From positions 648,584-712,583 of the forward strand of contig CM072148.1 in assembly GCA_036850595.1 (NCBI GenBank): a stretch of 64,000 nucleotides of DNA. The letters run 5' to 3'. A model generated the notes under the pieces. It was not told the origin of the DNA, did not search any database, and saw only the letters and a program-made list of their open reading frames with translations. Below, in pieces: positions 12,233-24,772 of the stretch (the stretch's first letter is position 1; every line of letters begins with the position of its first letter). Source of the stretch: Rhyacichthys aspro. Its lineage: Eukaryota > Chordata > Actinopteri > Gobiiformes > Rhyacichthyidae. Both the position numbers and the translations under genes were made by a program.

Positions 12233-14736
12233 ACACTCCCTGGCCTTCAAAAATAAAATTCCAGACACCCATCCGTCCCGGCACCAGCGTGAGTCTCCTG
12301 TGGGTTTGTGATGCAGCTGATAATGTGCTCTGTTTATGGCCTGGACAGTAAATATGGTTTTATTTGAGTTTGTTTGAGGAAACTCAGCTGAAAGCCCTGA
12401 ATCCCCGACAGATCATCAACACCTTCTGATCCATCTGACACCGTTACACTGCACATCTGTGGACACCTCAGATTCACTGTCCTCTCAGCGAAGGACACGT
12501 CCATTCTGTTCTCTTAGAGTGACCACATGTATTAAAGAGTTTCAGTTCCAGTTTATGAACAGTGTTAAATCTTCTGGAGTGTGTTTTATCCTCCAGTCGG
12601 GACTCGAGCCCGGCCTGAGTGTGTTCTTCAGTGTCTGTCTCTGTTAAACTCTGCAGACGTTTGGCAGCACCGGCCTCTTTTTAAACAGCTCCAGAGTGAG
12701 AGGGATTAGGCCCAGTTGGTCTCAGTTTGTCCATCACAGCTAATGTCAATTTGTGTAATTTACAAACTGTGAACCTTAAAATGCAGAAATGCAACATTTT
12801 AGTCTCTGCTCAAAATGAAAATCCACAGAAAGCAATGTCTCCCATAAACTCAGTGTGGTTTTACAGCGTCAAGTTGAACTTAATATTTGATACAATACTC
12901 TTTGTACAGGATTGTTTGTCTTGAAGCAGCCCAGTGTAACTTTTCTCCAGCAGAGGGCGCTGATCCCTCTCTGTGTAACCTCGCTGTCAGCGGCGGCCAT
13001 GTTTGTTTACCAGTAGAGACGTTTAAGACGGCAAGTTTGGAAGAAATAACATGTCTCTGAAACAAAAGTGTATTTAGTCCAAATCTCTGTAGGGTCCAGT
13101 GTATTGGTCTAATTTGTTGATTCTATGCGTCGTGTGTTAGAGTCTCACTCCGGACCTAATCAGGATTATTTCAGTTGCATCTGTTTGTTCACACATGAAG
13201 ATTAAACCTGCAGGACGAGCACATTATTAATGTTCATACATGTGATAAACAGTCCAGGGATTCACTGAGGAGCAGGGAGAGGGAAGAGTGAGGGATGACC
13301 CTGAATCAGCTTCACGGAGCTAACACAGCGCTAACACTGATAGACGACCGTCCCGGGACAGGACAGTTCTATCAGAGGTTTCTGTCCAGCTGCAGCGGAA
13401 CAAATTTAAAGATGGCAGGTTATTCATTGTTTAGAATTGAATCCTGTCCTTTCTGTGCCTTTTTTCTGTGCAGTTTGCTGTCACCAAATGTCTGACCGCT
13501 TTCATCTCATCGTGTCTCTGCAAAAACACTGTCTTTATAAGAAAAGCACAAACACAAATCTCTCCCGCAGTTTTCGTTCCATTTTAGATGTTGATATTCA
13601 GTTTTCTGTTCAAAGCCACGTCTGCCCTTGGACTTAGAAAAGTTTTGGTACTGAACTCAAGGCTTTTTGTAAATTTATCGAGGCCCAAAATCAGCCTTTA
13701 GTCCAATATTGAATTTAGAAAAGAAGCAAAGCAGTGAAGGCCCTACAGCCGTAAAATGTACAGTAAGCATCTGGGGTTTGATTTTAGCTGCATCTTAACA
13801 GCACGACTCCACACTTGCTCCACCTTTGGCGCACCGCTTTGTGCTGTTTTATTAAGTATTTATATAATTACTATTTTATTACTATTATTTATTTATTTGT
13901 ATTATTTTTTATTTTTTGTATTATGTCTTATTATTATATTCACCTAAAATAACATGGCATTAATGTTTTAATAATGAGCTGTAACACCGGTGGTATAGAA
14001 AGTGTGGTGGTCTGTGTTGAGTGGTGATAGTTGTGGATGTAAACAGCTCTAATAAAGCGTAAACGGAGCGAGTGGGGAATACTGAGCGGAGTTTGGATCT
14101 GACTCTGCGGATGTTGGACGTGATGTGTCCTGACAGGTCCTTGTCCCGCTCGCCCTCAGGCTCTCGGTGATGTTAGCGTCCCCGGTCGATGGTGCTAACA
14201 TATGTCGGCTGTCTCCATGGTAACGTGATACACCAGAACACGCTCTCCCGAGGATATGGATAGTCTCGACACGAGCAAGATATTTCTGTCACAACGGGAG
14301 GAGACGGACATTCATCGGAGCGCTCGGTCCCATCTGGCTTCGGAGCTCCACCCAAACATCGACTCGCTTTATGTCTTTGTTGTTAAAGATGATTTTTACA
14401 TCTTTAAATATATGCAGGATTTTATTCTTCAACTTTAAATAATTCCCAACAAAATGAAAATGTCCTGAGTGTTCCTTTATAGGCGTAGGGGATACTCTAA
14501 TGACTTCAGCTACAAACCCATTTCCAAAAAGTTGGGACACTGTAAACTGTAAATAAAAAGAAAAGGCAATGATTTCCAAATCTCATAAAACCATATTTTA
14601 TTTCCAACAGAATAAACAACACATCGGGTCGAGAAAGAAAGAATATGATATAAACCGTTCCACGAAATGACCGCTTCAGATTCTACTCTCGCTGGCTTCG
14701 TTTTATTTTAATACAGAATTAAAACAAAGACTACAA

Positions 14737-15018
14737 GGACTAAACCAGGTCTAAACCAGGTCTAAACCAGGTCTAAACCAGGACTAAACCAGGTCTAAAC
14801 CAGGTCTAAACCAGGACTAAACCAGGACTAAACCAGGACTAAACCAGGACTAAACCAGGTCTAAACCAGGACTAAACCAGGTCTAAACCAGGTCTAAACC
14901 AGGACTAAACCAGGTCTAAACCAGGTCTAAACCAGGACTAAACCAGGACTAAACCAGGTCTAAACCAGGTCTAAACCAGGACTAAACCAGGTCTAAACCA
15001 GGTCTAAACCAGGACTAA
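14737..15018 (+). repeat. 11-bp tandem array, two unit types
   Basis: About 25 units of CTAAACCAGGT or CTAAACCAGGA. Apart from that single T/A position the units are nearly identical. Confidence 0.95.
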
Positions 15019-16297
15019 GTAAAACTAATGAAAGCCTGATGTGATGGTTTGTAAAAAGACACATTTTCATTCACAAATACTGTTCACAACTTTCTCAAAT
15101 TACTTATAATATTTTTGATGTGATTGTTTCCAGTAATTTGTAAAACACTGAGTAAAAAGCTGTAGAAGATATTAATAGTGCTTTATTTGAGGTAATTCAG
15201 GCAGAAATAAAAACTACACATAAACTGTAATAAAATCTAAATTGTGATTTTGGAATAAGAAAAATCACACTTTTGCCTTTTGGCCCAGCCCTAATATCAG
15301 GTTTTGAAACTGACACATTTAGAATTTAACATAAAAATAATTGCTCTTTTTGAATATCTGCCTGTTCTACACAAATCAATGCCTTCAGAACCAAACTAAA
15401 GGAAGCTGAGTCACAGTTAAAGCCGAGGCAATCAGCAAGAACATGAAACACAGACTAATTAAAGTTAGGCCAGAAAATAAAAGTGTGAAAGTGATTTAAA
15501 AGGACGGTCCGGAAGAAATGACGCTGCAACATTTCCACATCATTATCAGAGACAGTGAAGCCTCGAGATTAAAAGAGTTCTTCTAACATTTGCTCTAGTG
15601 TTAAAATGTAAGCTTATAAAACGTATAAAGTTTAGGTTTGTCTGTGAGCTGACAGCGCCGACAGTTTTACTTCAAAGTAGAGAAAATCAAAGTAGAGCTG
15701 GAGTAAAAGAAATCCCATCCAACAGTCTTTGAACAGTAAACTTTGAACAGTAAAACGTAAAGTTTCCATTGACGAGCCTCGATCTTTTATGTATTTATGT
15801 CAGAGCAAATCAGGTTGATCACAGCACAAGAGGAGCTCTGTCAGATGTATGTCTTCGTTTATTAATTGCTGAGACATGGAAAACATCTTAAAGAGTAAAC
15901 AAAGTGATGATTAGAATATAAATATGCATAGAATAGCTGCTAATGAACGTGTTTGTTGGAGGAGCTCGACTTTTTCTGTCCCTCTTTCATAAACACTTAC
16001 AGAGCAGAAAAAAAAAAGTCAAAATCTGCATTTAAATTGAATCTGATTTACATTTGCATTCTTGTGATGATTCAATTAATATTCAGACCGTTGTTTCTGT
16101 TTTGTACCAATCAGCAGCAGGACGCACATTTAAACTGATGATGAGGAGGAGGAAGGTGGGAGTCGAACTGGAAACGAGGAGTGGGTTTGAAATGATCTGA
16201 GGCTTCATACGTTTAACCCTCCTGTCCGTGTCCATCAGTGTCTATTCAGCATTTTTGTGCCATTGATTCTTATTCAAAATGCAATTTTCGATACAAG

Positions 16298-16600
16298 TTT
16301 CTCTATTTTTTATCTTTTTTGAGCTGTTTCTCTGTAAAATAAGACGTATTTCCAACAGAATAACCCATTTCCTTGGTTTATTTCCTTGTTCCTTCGTTGT
16401 TGACATCAGTGTCGACCAATGGGAGCGCTCCTTTTTACCTGAAGTGAGCTGTGATTGGACAAAATCCTGCTGTGGACTGATCATTCTCATCTATTAAAAT
16501 CCTTCATTATAAAGACTAGATCACGACTTAAGGTCTCATTTTTTCAGATGATTCTTGTTACAATAAACTTTAGGAAACAGGAAAAAAAATAATGAAATGG
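16298..16600 (+). repeat. dispersed repeat B, 3' half
   Basis: Begins near TTTCTCTATTTTTTATC, includes CCATTTCCTTGGTTTATTTC and the CCAATGGGAGCGCTCC core, and ends after ATAAACTTTAGG. Confidence 0.88.
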
Positions 16601-16995
16601 ACTCGGAATGAAGTGTTTTTGTAACTTTGGGAATGCTTTCATCAAGGTCTGCTCACCGGTCGATGATTAGCAGCACCGTCTTCATTATAATGGTAATATG
16701 AGCAAAATCAACAAGAATGCTGCTAAAGTTGAGATTGTGCCTTCACAAATACTAATATAATGCCCCTACACTGAAAAATCTCATCTAAAATATCCGTTCT
16801 TTAGTCCCTTTTCCGTTCAGTGCGAGCGTAGAGACGTTAAAGAGGAACATGCAGAAGGAGACAGAGGCACCGGAGGAAGTAGCTCCTCATTAGCGTCGGA
16901 GATCACAGACAGAGGTCAACTGATCTGTGAACCGAACGTCGTCACCTCGATATAGAGCCATCTGTCATCTCCTCAGACTCGGCTTTAACACCGCC

Positions 16996-17068
16996 TCAGC
17001 AGCAGCAGAAGCAACAGAAGCAGCAGAAGCAACAGAAGCAGCAGAAGCAACAGCAGCAGCAGCAGCAG
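16996..17068 (+). repeat. CAG/CAACAGAAG microsatellite
   Basis: Three rounds of GCAGCAGAAGCAACAGAA followed by pure CAG units. Intronic; the Ala/Glu/Thr frame over it is not a gene. Confidence 0.9.
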
Positions 17069-18384
17069 TTATTGCCAACATTAATGCTGAAGAATGGGCA
17101 CAAGAATAAAGCAATAGAAGTTACAAACTATGAATCTCTTGTGGCAATAGTCAACAATGTTAAGGAATAATTGGGTCCTTAATAAAAAGACTGTCTCCAA
17201 AATAAATATCCTCCAGGATTGTAAATAGTCTCCTACTAGTATCTGACCATTAAATAAGAGGTAGTTTTGTTCCTGAATGAATACCATCTTCATTCACAAG
17301 AAAAAAACACCCTGAACCAGAACAGAGACGAAATCAAACCAAAAGCAAAACCAGTGTTTATTTTGTCGATGAATCATTTTTCTGAACAGAATTTTGCGTC
17401 CGAAAATGAAACGAAAACTAAATAAAAGTAAGTAATGAGAAGTAAAACTGGGACTGAATGTGCTGACATGGTTAGTAGGAGTCCCATCCCTCTCCTCCTG
17501 CACCTCCTCAGATCACTGGGGTTTTCAGGTTCTTTTTAACGGCTCAGAACGTTCGACCGTCGCAGAGCGTCGTTCCTGATGCAGAGAAATTCACAGATTC
17601 CAGGAGCTTTTCTTTTCATCTTCAGTTATCAGTAAAAACAAGTGAATGTGAGCCACAAACAGCTGCACCAATTAAAATACAGTCCTGTCACATGGATCAG
17701 ACAAAACAAGAACTTCATCAGGAGCGGCTCATTTCTGAATAAGCAGTAAAAAAACAAAACCAGTCGGAAACAGATGCGTCCCTTTCAACGATGAAAACCC
17801 GTTTCATTTCCAAAAGCCCACAGTAAGTGTCGGTGAGAAAAGACTCTGTGCTGCTGTGTTTTTACGTCTCGGTGGGTCTCTGGGGCAGCAGCCTGCTCCT
17901 CGGCGTTGACCCTGTCTTCGGGGGGCTTCAGGGGCTCGTTATCATTCAGGCCCACACAGCTCACAGTGGGACGGGGTCAGACTGTGCCCCGCCCTGCGTC
18001 TCAAAGCAGGAGCAATTGATTTCCTTTAATTGGACAGAGAAATGTAAAGAGGAGGATAAAGGGACGGCAGGCCTGCTCTTGTTGTTGAGGACGTCTTCAG
18101 GATTTTGAAGTTTATGTTAAATTCATGTTCTTCTCTGATGGAAAAGATAAGTTTTCTATTTCCTCCACCTTTGATTTTCCCTCTACACCTCATTCTTTTA
18201 TTCATAGTTTACGGTTTATTGTTCATTTAAAAGGTACAGACTGTACCTCTCTCTGGAATTCCATTTGAATAATCGTCTGAAGATTCGTATCCAAAATATA
18301 GATTGGTTTGAAGTAGACATTTACGTCTGTGTTGTCTTCATCAGTTTTGAGAAAACCGGTCACGGAGCTGAGTTTTTGTTTGTT

Positions 18385-18935
18385 AAAGCTTCAGTCCCTG
18401 ATGTTCTTTTTTTGTCCCTGTCTCAGACTCTCCTCCAAAATCAGTCTAGAGACCTCTCCTGCTTCTCTTTTATTAAAAAATAAAACCACAAAATACTAAT
18501 CCATTTGACCAAACTGAAGTTTAGAGTTTAGCGTTAGCTTAGCTGTGACTTCAGCGTCAGGACGACAATTATCTCCTCCTCGTTAAACATTACGTGATTG
18601 AATTGACAGTATTTATCTGTGTTTTACGTTGCCTCCCTTTTCTCTGTTGATGCTTTTCTTTTTTCAGCTGTTTCTCTGTTAAAAGACATATTCAGCTGAA
18701 AATACACTTTATCTGCAGCTATTAAACTTCCTGGAACGTCATGTGACAAGTGTCGACCAATGGGAGCGCTCCTTTTTGGAGCATGTGATTGTCCAAGGTT
18801 TTCTGTTCCTGAATAGAGGTTCTCATCTATTACAATCCCTTAGAATAAACACTAGATGCATCAGAAAGACTGTGTTTTTCCATAAAACTATTTGGGTTTA
18901 AATCATTTTTACAACTAGAAGAAAAAACATCAGGT
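18385..18935 (+). repeat. dispersed repeat A, near full length
   Basis: Almost identical to the copy at 4700 over about 500 bp, including the core and the downstream GGAGCATGTGATTGTCC. Flanks differ, so it is an independent insertion. Confidence 0.9.
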
Positions 18936-21900
18936 CCAGTGTGTTTAAGGGGAGTGGTTTATCCATAATTACACAATGAGAGTCATTAAATATTAAATGC
19001 CTCATACTCCAGACCTGTTGCTGTGTTTATTTCTAATGAAGAATAATGCTCAGACAGAGACATAAACATCAAGCTAATGGAAGTTATTATCCTGTTTTGG
19101 TGATTGTTTATGACGAGAACAAAACGAGCTTCATTTCAGATTCATCTGCTTTCCTTGTGTCTCATTTCTACTGAAGCAGATTTCACTTTTACTGTTCACA
19201 CATCGTCAGAACAGTTCCTTTTGGCAAATTAAATTCACCAGATTTAATAATGAACTCTGCTCAAACTGCTCGGTCTAACTGTGTTTTACAAAGATTGAAA
19301 TAGTCGTGGCTCCTTTGGAAACATTATCACATGAAGCTTGTTTATTTTTCATTATCTTTATTAAGTATTCATAACTATACAGCAGTCACTTATGTTAATT
19401 ACATTATCCTGACGCTCCAATACCCAGTGCCAGCATTTTTAATTAAGGAAAGCAATAATTAATCAGAGTAAATCAATTCATAACAAACTATGTTTACAAA
19501 ATACTTTTCTTGTCAAATTTCTGTTAAAAAAAAAAAGCCTGAGTAAAAGTACATTTTCTCAAAGCATCAAGAAAACATTTCCAAGAATGTTTTGAAATAA
19601 AGACAACTCATCAACGCTCCTTTAATAGTAATAATAATACTGAATATAAACTGATATAATCATGTTTGTACAAAAGTGGGTCAGATTTCATTCTAGTTTT
19701 TATCAGAGCGTTTCCTTCTTGAGATAAAGTTCTGTGATTATTATGTTTGTTAAAAGGCTTTTTCTGAAGAGAAAGGGCTGTGTTTATAGAAGCATGAAGA
19801 GAAACTAATCAAAACTATGTGATTAAGATTCATTAATGCAAAGAATTATTGCACAAAACCCACTTGGTTTCTGTCACAGAAACTCAAACGTTCATTAAAG
19901 CTGATTCATTGAGTGCTGCCAGTGTCTGTTTCTGTTCCAGTGTAAACAGGATCAGAGCAGATAATCGTCTTTTATCCCTTTGCTTCTGATGCATTCGGTC
20001 ATTTTCTCTCCAAATGTTGACAGTAGTTTACTCCGACCGCGGCTCAGTTTCTGCTTTTCTTCTCGCAGCCTGCGGCGTCCAATTTACCCATAAGCCTCGA
20101 GTGAATGTCTTTAGCACCGACGCCCACTCGAGCGGATTCTGTTTGAGGACGGCGGGTTTCCACACTCTCGTCTCCATGGAAACGCGGGGTTTTTGCTCCG
20201 GTCGGTACGTTCCCCGTTCCCTCAGCCCCGAGGACACAGGCTGGTTCCTGACGCCCACTCGAGGAAGGAACACTGAGCGCTTTGATCATCACCCACAATT
20301 CTGACATTTTACCCTCAAGTAATAGTTGTACTTGAGTTAATTCAAGATATACTCGCCGTATACTTACCCAATATTTACAATTAATACTTTAAATCTAAAT
20401 TGAATGTGTTTTTTTGCTGCTGGTGGTAAATTTGATTAGAGACAGAGCTGTGGACAGGTCCTCGAAGGATCATAACTTTTTAGAGCAAACAAAATCCAAC
20501 TTCAAATTCAACTCAAACTGACACCACTTAAAGCATCTATTCACAGATCGAGAATACATAAGTAAATAAAGAACTGTCAATACCAAGCTGTAATAATCAG
20601 TAAAATATGTCATAGTGACCTCAATAGTCCAGTACACATTATTGCTTTTATGTTAAAGTGAATGATGTGAAGCTGTAAAACTTAAAAAAACAAACTCCAG
20701 CAACATCTGTCGGTGAAGATATGAGAGATCTTTAATGTCTCAGCCTCACACTGATGTCAGTCACTGTGGCCATTAGCTTCTCTTTACCTTAAAGCTAATG
20801 AGTTTTGAACTCTGCACCTCTCTGAGTTCTGGTCTGGCTCTAATGGCTTCAGAAAGAACCAAACCCAAACTACAGTCTGTCTCCACTTCCAAAGGGTCTG
20901 AAAATCTGAAAAAGTGTGCTGTTTTTGTGACGATTGATGCTCAGAACACTTACAATATGGCTTTTTTGGCTCAGTTTACGTTTGCATAATTAGGTCTGGG
21001 CCGTGGCTCACAGTGGACTCCAGGGATCAGTTTATGGAACAGTGAGAACCAGACAGAGACAGGTTCTACTCCGTCAGAACCATCAACACTCAGTTTTTGG
21101 ATAATGTGTTATTTTAAATTAATTCATTAAGCAATATTGCTGTAAGCATTGTGTAAATATGGAACATTATAGTCAATTAGAAATGCAGAAAGTAAGATAT
21201 GTCACGTTTATATATTTATTTTCATGTTTTTAGAGTCTGGCAATTATTGGTGAGACAGATGTGATTAAATTCTGAGTATTTTTGAGGCCTAACCCTAACA
21301 CTGAACCAGAAGAAAAGGTTAAACCAGTTTGGTCTATTCCACAAAAACATCACATATTTTTTGGGATGTGAATTGAGTAAAAAAAAAAAATGAATTAACC
21401 ACAAATCTGTCTGTAATTAAACACACAACTTGTCAACTTTTAATAAACACACTGAATCTTCAATTTAACAGAAGGTAATGAACTTTATTTTTAATTATTT
21501 AACTTTTTCATACTTTAGCTTTTGTAAAGCAGGTAAATTGTAATTGAAAAGTATTAATTTTGGATTGTTCAGATTCAAAACTGAGATGACAAATAACTTA
21601 AACTACAGTAACTTAAAGTGCATTAATACATTCTCTTTGTTCAGAACTTTATTTGAAAAGTCACTTTGTGTGAACTTGTGTCATTTAGAACCTTACAGAA
21701 TATTTAAATCTGTAAATCACACATGACTTTACTCTTTTCTAGGAACCATCTTTAATCTCTTAAAGAACTATTGTCCATTTAGCAGCGAGTCTTTGTTGTT
21801 TTTCCATCGTTAGCTCCAGTGTTAGCCGCGTTAGCCTCAGGAAACAGAACTGAGCTGCAGCGTCTGGAGGAAGCTACGGGAAATTACGTTTAGTTTTTTT

Positions 21901-22288
21901 GTTTTTTTGTTTTTTGAGCCGAAAAAATGAACACTCGAGGTTAACGCTCTAGTTTTCCAGCTCTGATATTTTCCTGTTCCAGACCTGAGTCGTAAACACT
22001 GACAGAAAGTTACTCAGACATCTCAATATGTTGGAGACGTCATGGGACTCGGCGCTCGGCTTTAATTACTGCATCCTCCGTCGGCCTCGTCCCTCGATCC
22101 TTCTCTCCGTCGCCTGCAGCAGCTCTTCTCTCTCTTTAATTAATCCACTCAGATTTCGACACCTCGTCCCGCTGTGAGCGCACACTCTTTTTTTCCACTC
22201 GACTAAACAACTTTGCGTGGCTCAGCTCTTACTTTGAAAGCGTGTCCCCGGAGACGAGGGTTTGATGCGTGTTTGTGTTTTTTTGCAG

Positions 22289-22438
22289 GGTTCTAACGGA
22301 AGTATGCAGCTGATGGAGACGGAGTTCTCGAAGACGCTGGTGGAGATGGTGGCTCTGCACCTGCATCATCAGAAGAGTATCCCAGCATTCCTCTCTGCAG
22401 TGACCCTCGATCTGTTCAGCAGACAGACCAGCGCGTGA
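22289..22438 (+). CDS. mad1l1: mad1l1 last coding exon: Mad1 C terminus
   Basis: TTTTTTGCAG precedes the exon, which opens in phase 0 with [13 protein letters not shown] and ends LFSRQTSA followed by TGA, 49 residues after the splice. Human Mad1 ends in a near-identical way (LFSRQTVA), so the stop is the genuine end of the protein. The three exons in the window together encode 185 residues, roughly the last quarter of a protein of about 720. An oddity is that the last bases and the stop fall in the first unit of a 14-bp minisatellite (22425-22560), so the array begins inside coding sequence. The convergent neighbour is elfn1, 16 kb downstream. Confidence 0.96.
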   Translation, partial: GSNGSMQLMETEFSKTLVEMVALHLHHQKSIPAFLSAVTLDLFSRQTSA

Positions 22439-22560
22439 AGACCAGCGCGTGAAGACCAGCGCGTGAAGACCACCGCGTGAAGACCACCGCGTGAAGACCA
22501 CCGCGGGAAGACCACCGTGTGAAGACCACCGCGTGAAGACCACCGCGGGAAGACCACTGG
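22425..22560 (+). repeat. 14-bp minisatellite spanning the mad1l1 stop codon
   Basis: Nine full units of AGACCAGCGCGTGA or AGACCACCGCGTGA/GGGA plus a partial tenth. The first unit is coding, and its final TGA is the stop. Confidence 0.95.
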
Positions 22561-23945
22561 GACGCTCTGAGACTTTAACTTTTCTGTCCTGTTTCTTTCT
22601 TTTTTATTCTCTAGCCATGTGTTGTTTCAGCTTGTTCAGTAGAAAACTCCACCAACATTGGTACATTTAATGTAACCTACCCCAAAGCTCCACTGCCCCC
22701 AAAGCTGGGTTTAGATGGATTTGAACAGGTTTTAGATGGATTTGAACAGGTTTTAGATGGATTTGAACAGGTTTAGATGGATTTGAACTGGTTTTAGATG
22801 GATTTGAACAGGTTTAGATGGATTTGAACTGGGTTTGATTGGATTTAAATCAGATTCATTTTATTTTTTATGAGCTTTTAAGCCAGTATTCAGTACTAAG
22901 ATCTATATAATCTGCACAAATCCATCTAAAACTTGTTCAAATCCATCTAAAACTTGTTCAAATCCAACTAAAACCTGTTCAAATCCAACTAAAACGTGTT
23001 CAAATCCAACTAAAACCTGTTCAAATCCAACTAAAACCTGTTCAAATCCAACTAAAACCTATTCAAATCCATCTAAAACTGTTCAAATTATCAAACCTGT
23101 TCAAATCATCTAAAACTTGTTCAAATCCAACTAAAACTTGTTCAAATCCAACTAAAACCTGTTCAAATCCAACTAAAACCTGTTCAAATCCAACTAAAAC
23201 CTGTTCAAATCCAACTAAAACCTGTTCAAATCCAACTAAAACCTGTTCAAATCCATCTAAAACTTGTTCAAATCCAACTAAAACCTGTTTAAATCCATCT
23301 AAAAACTGTTCAAATTCATCTAAAACTTGTTCAAATCCATCTAAAACTTGTTCATATCCAACTAAAACTTGTTCAAATCCAACTAAAACCTGTTCAAATC
23401 CAACTAAAACCTGTTCAAATCCAACTAAAACATGTTCAAATCCATCTAAAACTTGTTCAAATCCATCTAAAACTTGTTCAAATCCAACTAAAACCTGTTC
23501 AAATCCAACTAAAACCTGTTCAAATCCATCTAAAACTTGTTCAAATCCAACTAAAACCTGTTCAAATCCAACTAAAACCTGTTCAAATCCAACTAAAACC
23601 TATTTAAATCCATCTAAAAACTGTTCAAATTCATCTAAAACTTGTTCAAATCCATCTAAAACTTGTTCAAATCCAACTAAAACTTGTTCAAATCCAACTA
23701 AAACCTGTTCAAATCCAACTAAAACCTGTTCAAATCCAACTAAAACATGTTCAAATCCATCTAAAACCTGTTCAAATCCATCTAAAACCTCCAGTTAATG
23801 ATGCTACCCAGTTTAAGTCTGTGTAAATGAATTGGTGCATTCAAGGCCAAAGTGGCGTGTGTCCACAGAGAAAACCCCTGTGTCTTTTATGTTTGTGTTG
23901 TGTCTCATTTTAAAAGAAATAATAAAAATACTTTTGTTTTATAGA
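22439..23945 (+). other. mad1l1: probable mad1l1 3'UTR with candidate poly(A) signal
   Basis: After the stop come the rest of the 14-bp minisatellite, about 140 bp of ordinary sequence, and the two inverted 21-bp arrays. About 130 bp of ordinary sequence then leads to AATAAA at 23921-23926, followed by a T-rich stretch. No earlier AATAAA was noticed after the stop. If this signal is used, both inverted arms are transcribed in the mad1l1 mRNA. The extent is inferred; RNA reads would be needed to fix the cleavage site. Confidence 0.5.
22707..23793. repeat. foldback-like inverted 21-bp arrays with AT-rich loop
   Basis: Left arm 22707-22848: about seven direct units of the 21-bp repeat (TTAGATGGATTTGAACAGG). 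Loop about 22849-22916: CAGATTCATTTTATTTTTTA ... CTATATAATCTGC. Right arm 22917-23793: about 41 inverse units (AAATCCAACTAAAACC plus TGTTC). The left arm can pair along its whole length with the right arm. Confidence 0.93.
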
Positions 23946-24489
23946 TTCTGTCTGTTTTTATTATTTCTGTCTCAGAAACAGATTTTGTGATAAACAGCAC
24001 ATTTCAATCAGGTCAAAGTATTCTAGAGACAAACGTGAGTCCATTTGTCCCACGACTGAACGAAGGGAAAATCTAAAGGACTGCAGCAAATCTACATTAA
24101 AACGACTGAAAAGACGTTTTGGAATTTCATTTTTTATTTTCATGCCTCAAAGGTTTTAAGAATCTACAAGAAACTGTCTGTGGTTAAAACCTGGGCCAGA
24201 AAAACATAAACATCACAAATAGTGAGAGAGACGGGTCCATGGGACGGGACAGGAGACACATCAGGTCCTGTCATCACTGGGACGTCCTCAGCTCCAGACG
24301 GAGATGGACAGAAGGACAGAAGGACAGAGAGGGATGGAAGGACACAGGGTGAAGAACAAAGAACTAGTGACAAATGGCGCCATAAATACGGCACCAAACC
24401 AGAATCCTGTTCCACGAACCTGGATCAGGAGGTCAGAGGTCAGTTCAGGGTCAACGGTTCACGTTCTCTGGAGGTAGATCTCTGTGGAG

Positions 24490-24772
24490 AGGTTTTAGAT
24501 GGACTTGAACTGGTTTTGAGCAGATTATATATATCTTAGTGTCAAAAGTGGCTTAAGATTTCATGAAAAAATAAAATGTATCTGATTCACATCCATCTAA
24601 AACCTGTTCAAGTCCAGTTAAAACCAGTTCAAATCCAACTAAAACCAGTTTAAATCCATCTTAACACTGTTCAACTCCAGTTAAAACCTGTTTAAATCCA
24701 GTTAAAACCAGTTCAAATCCATCTAAAACCTGTTCAACTCCAACTAAAACCAGTTTAAATCCATCTAACTGC
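24490..24772. repeat. foldback-like 21-bp repeat, second example
   Basis: About 1.5 direct units (24490-24515), a loop (24516-24590) that is the reverse complement of the loop at 22849 (TTTCATGAAAAAATAAAATG, AGATTATATATATCTTAG), and about nine inverse units (24590-24772). Confidence 0.85.

Larger units (their letters stand above)
6889..22288 (+). other. mad1l1: mad1l1 last intron 15.4 kb
   Basis: This intron joins the penultimate and last mad1l1 exons. Besides the repeats listed separately (B copies at 7160 and 16298, a GT tract, an inverted repeat pair, the 21-bp array at 9356, the 17-bp array at 10196, the 11-bp array at 14737, a CAG tract, A copies at 10846 and 18385), it has long stretches of plain AT-rich sequence. 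Stretches at 12.3-13.7, 15.1-16.2, 17.1-18.3 and 18.95-22.2 kb show no gene. Unique-looking segments at about 10.45-10.6 kb and 14.0-14.35 kb (CpG-richer) could be regulatory, which is only a guess. Confidence 0.75.

Noticed and set aside
14737..15018. Interstitial telomeric repeat
   Set aside because: The CTAAACC kernel resembles telomere repeats, but the 11-bp period and CCAGG part do not fit vertebrate TTAGGG.
16927..17109. Ala/Glu/Thr repeat protein
   Set aside because: Translation of a CAG-type microsatellite inside an intron, with no supporting homology.
22229..22557. Minus-strand frames over the mad1l1 end (FTRWSSHGG repeats)
   Set aside because: Shadow of the 14-bp minisatellite and the antisense of the last mad1l1 exon.
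22917..23793. Possible CRISPR-like array
   Set aside because: Units are head to tail with no unique spacers, and the context is a vertebrate gene.
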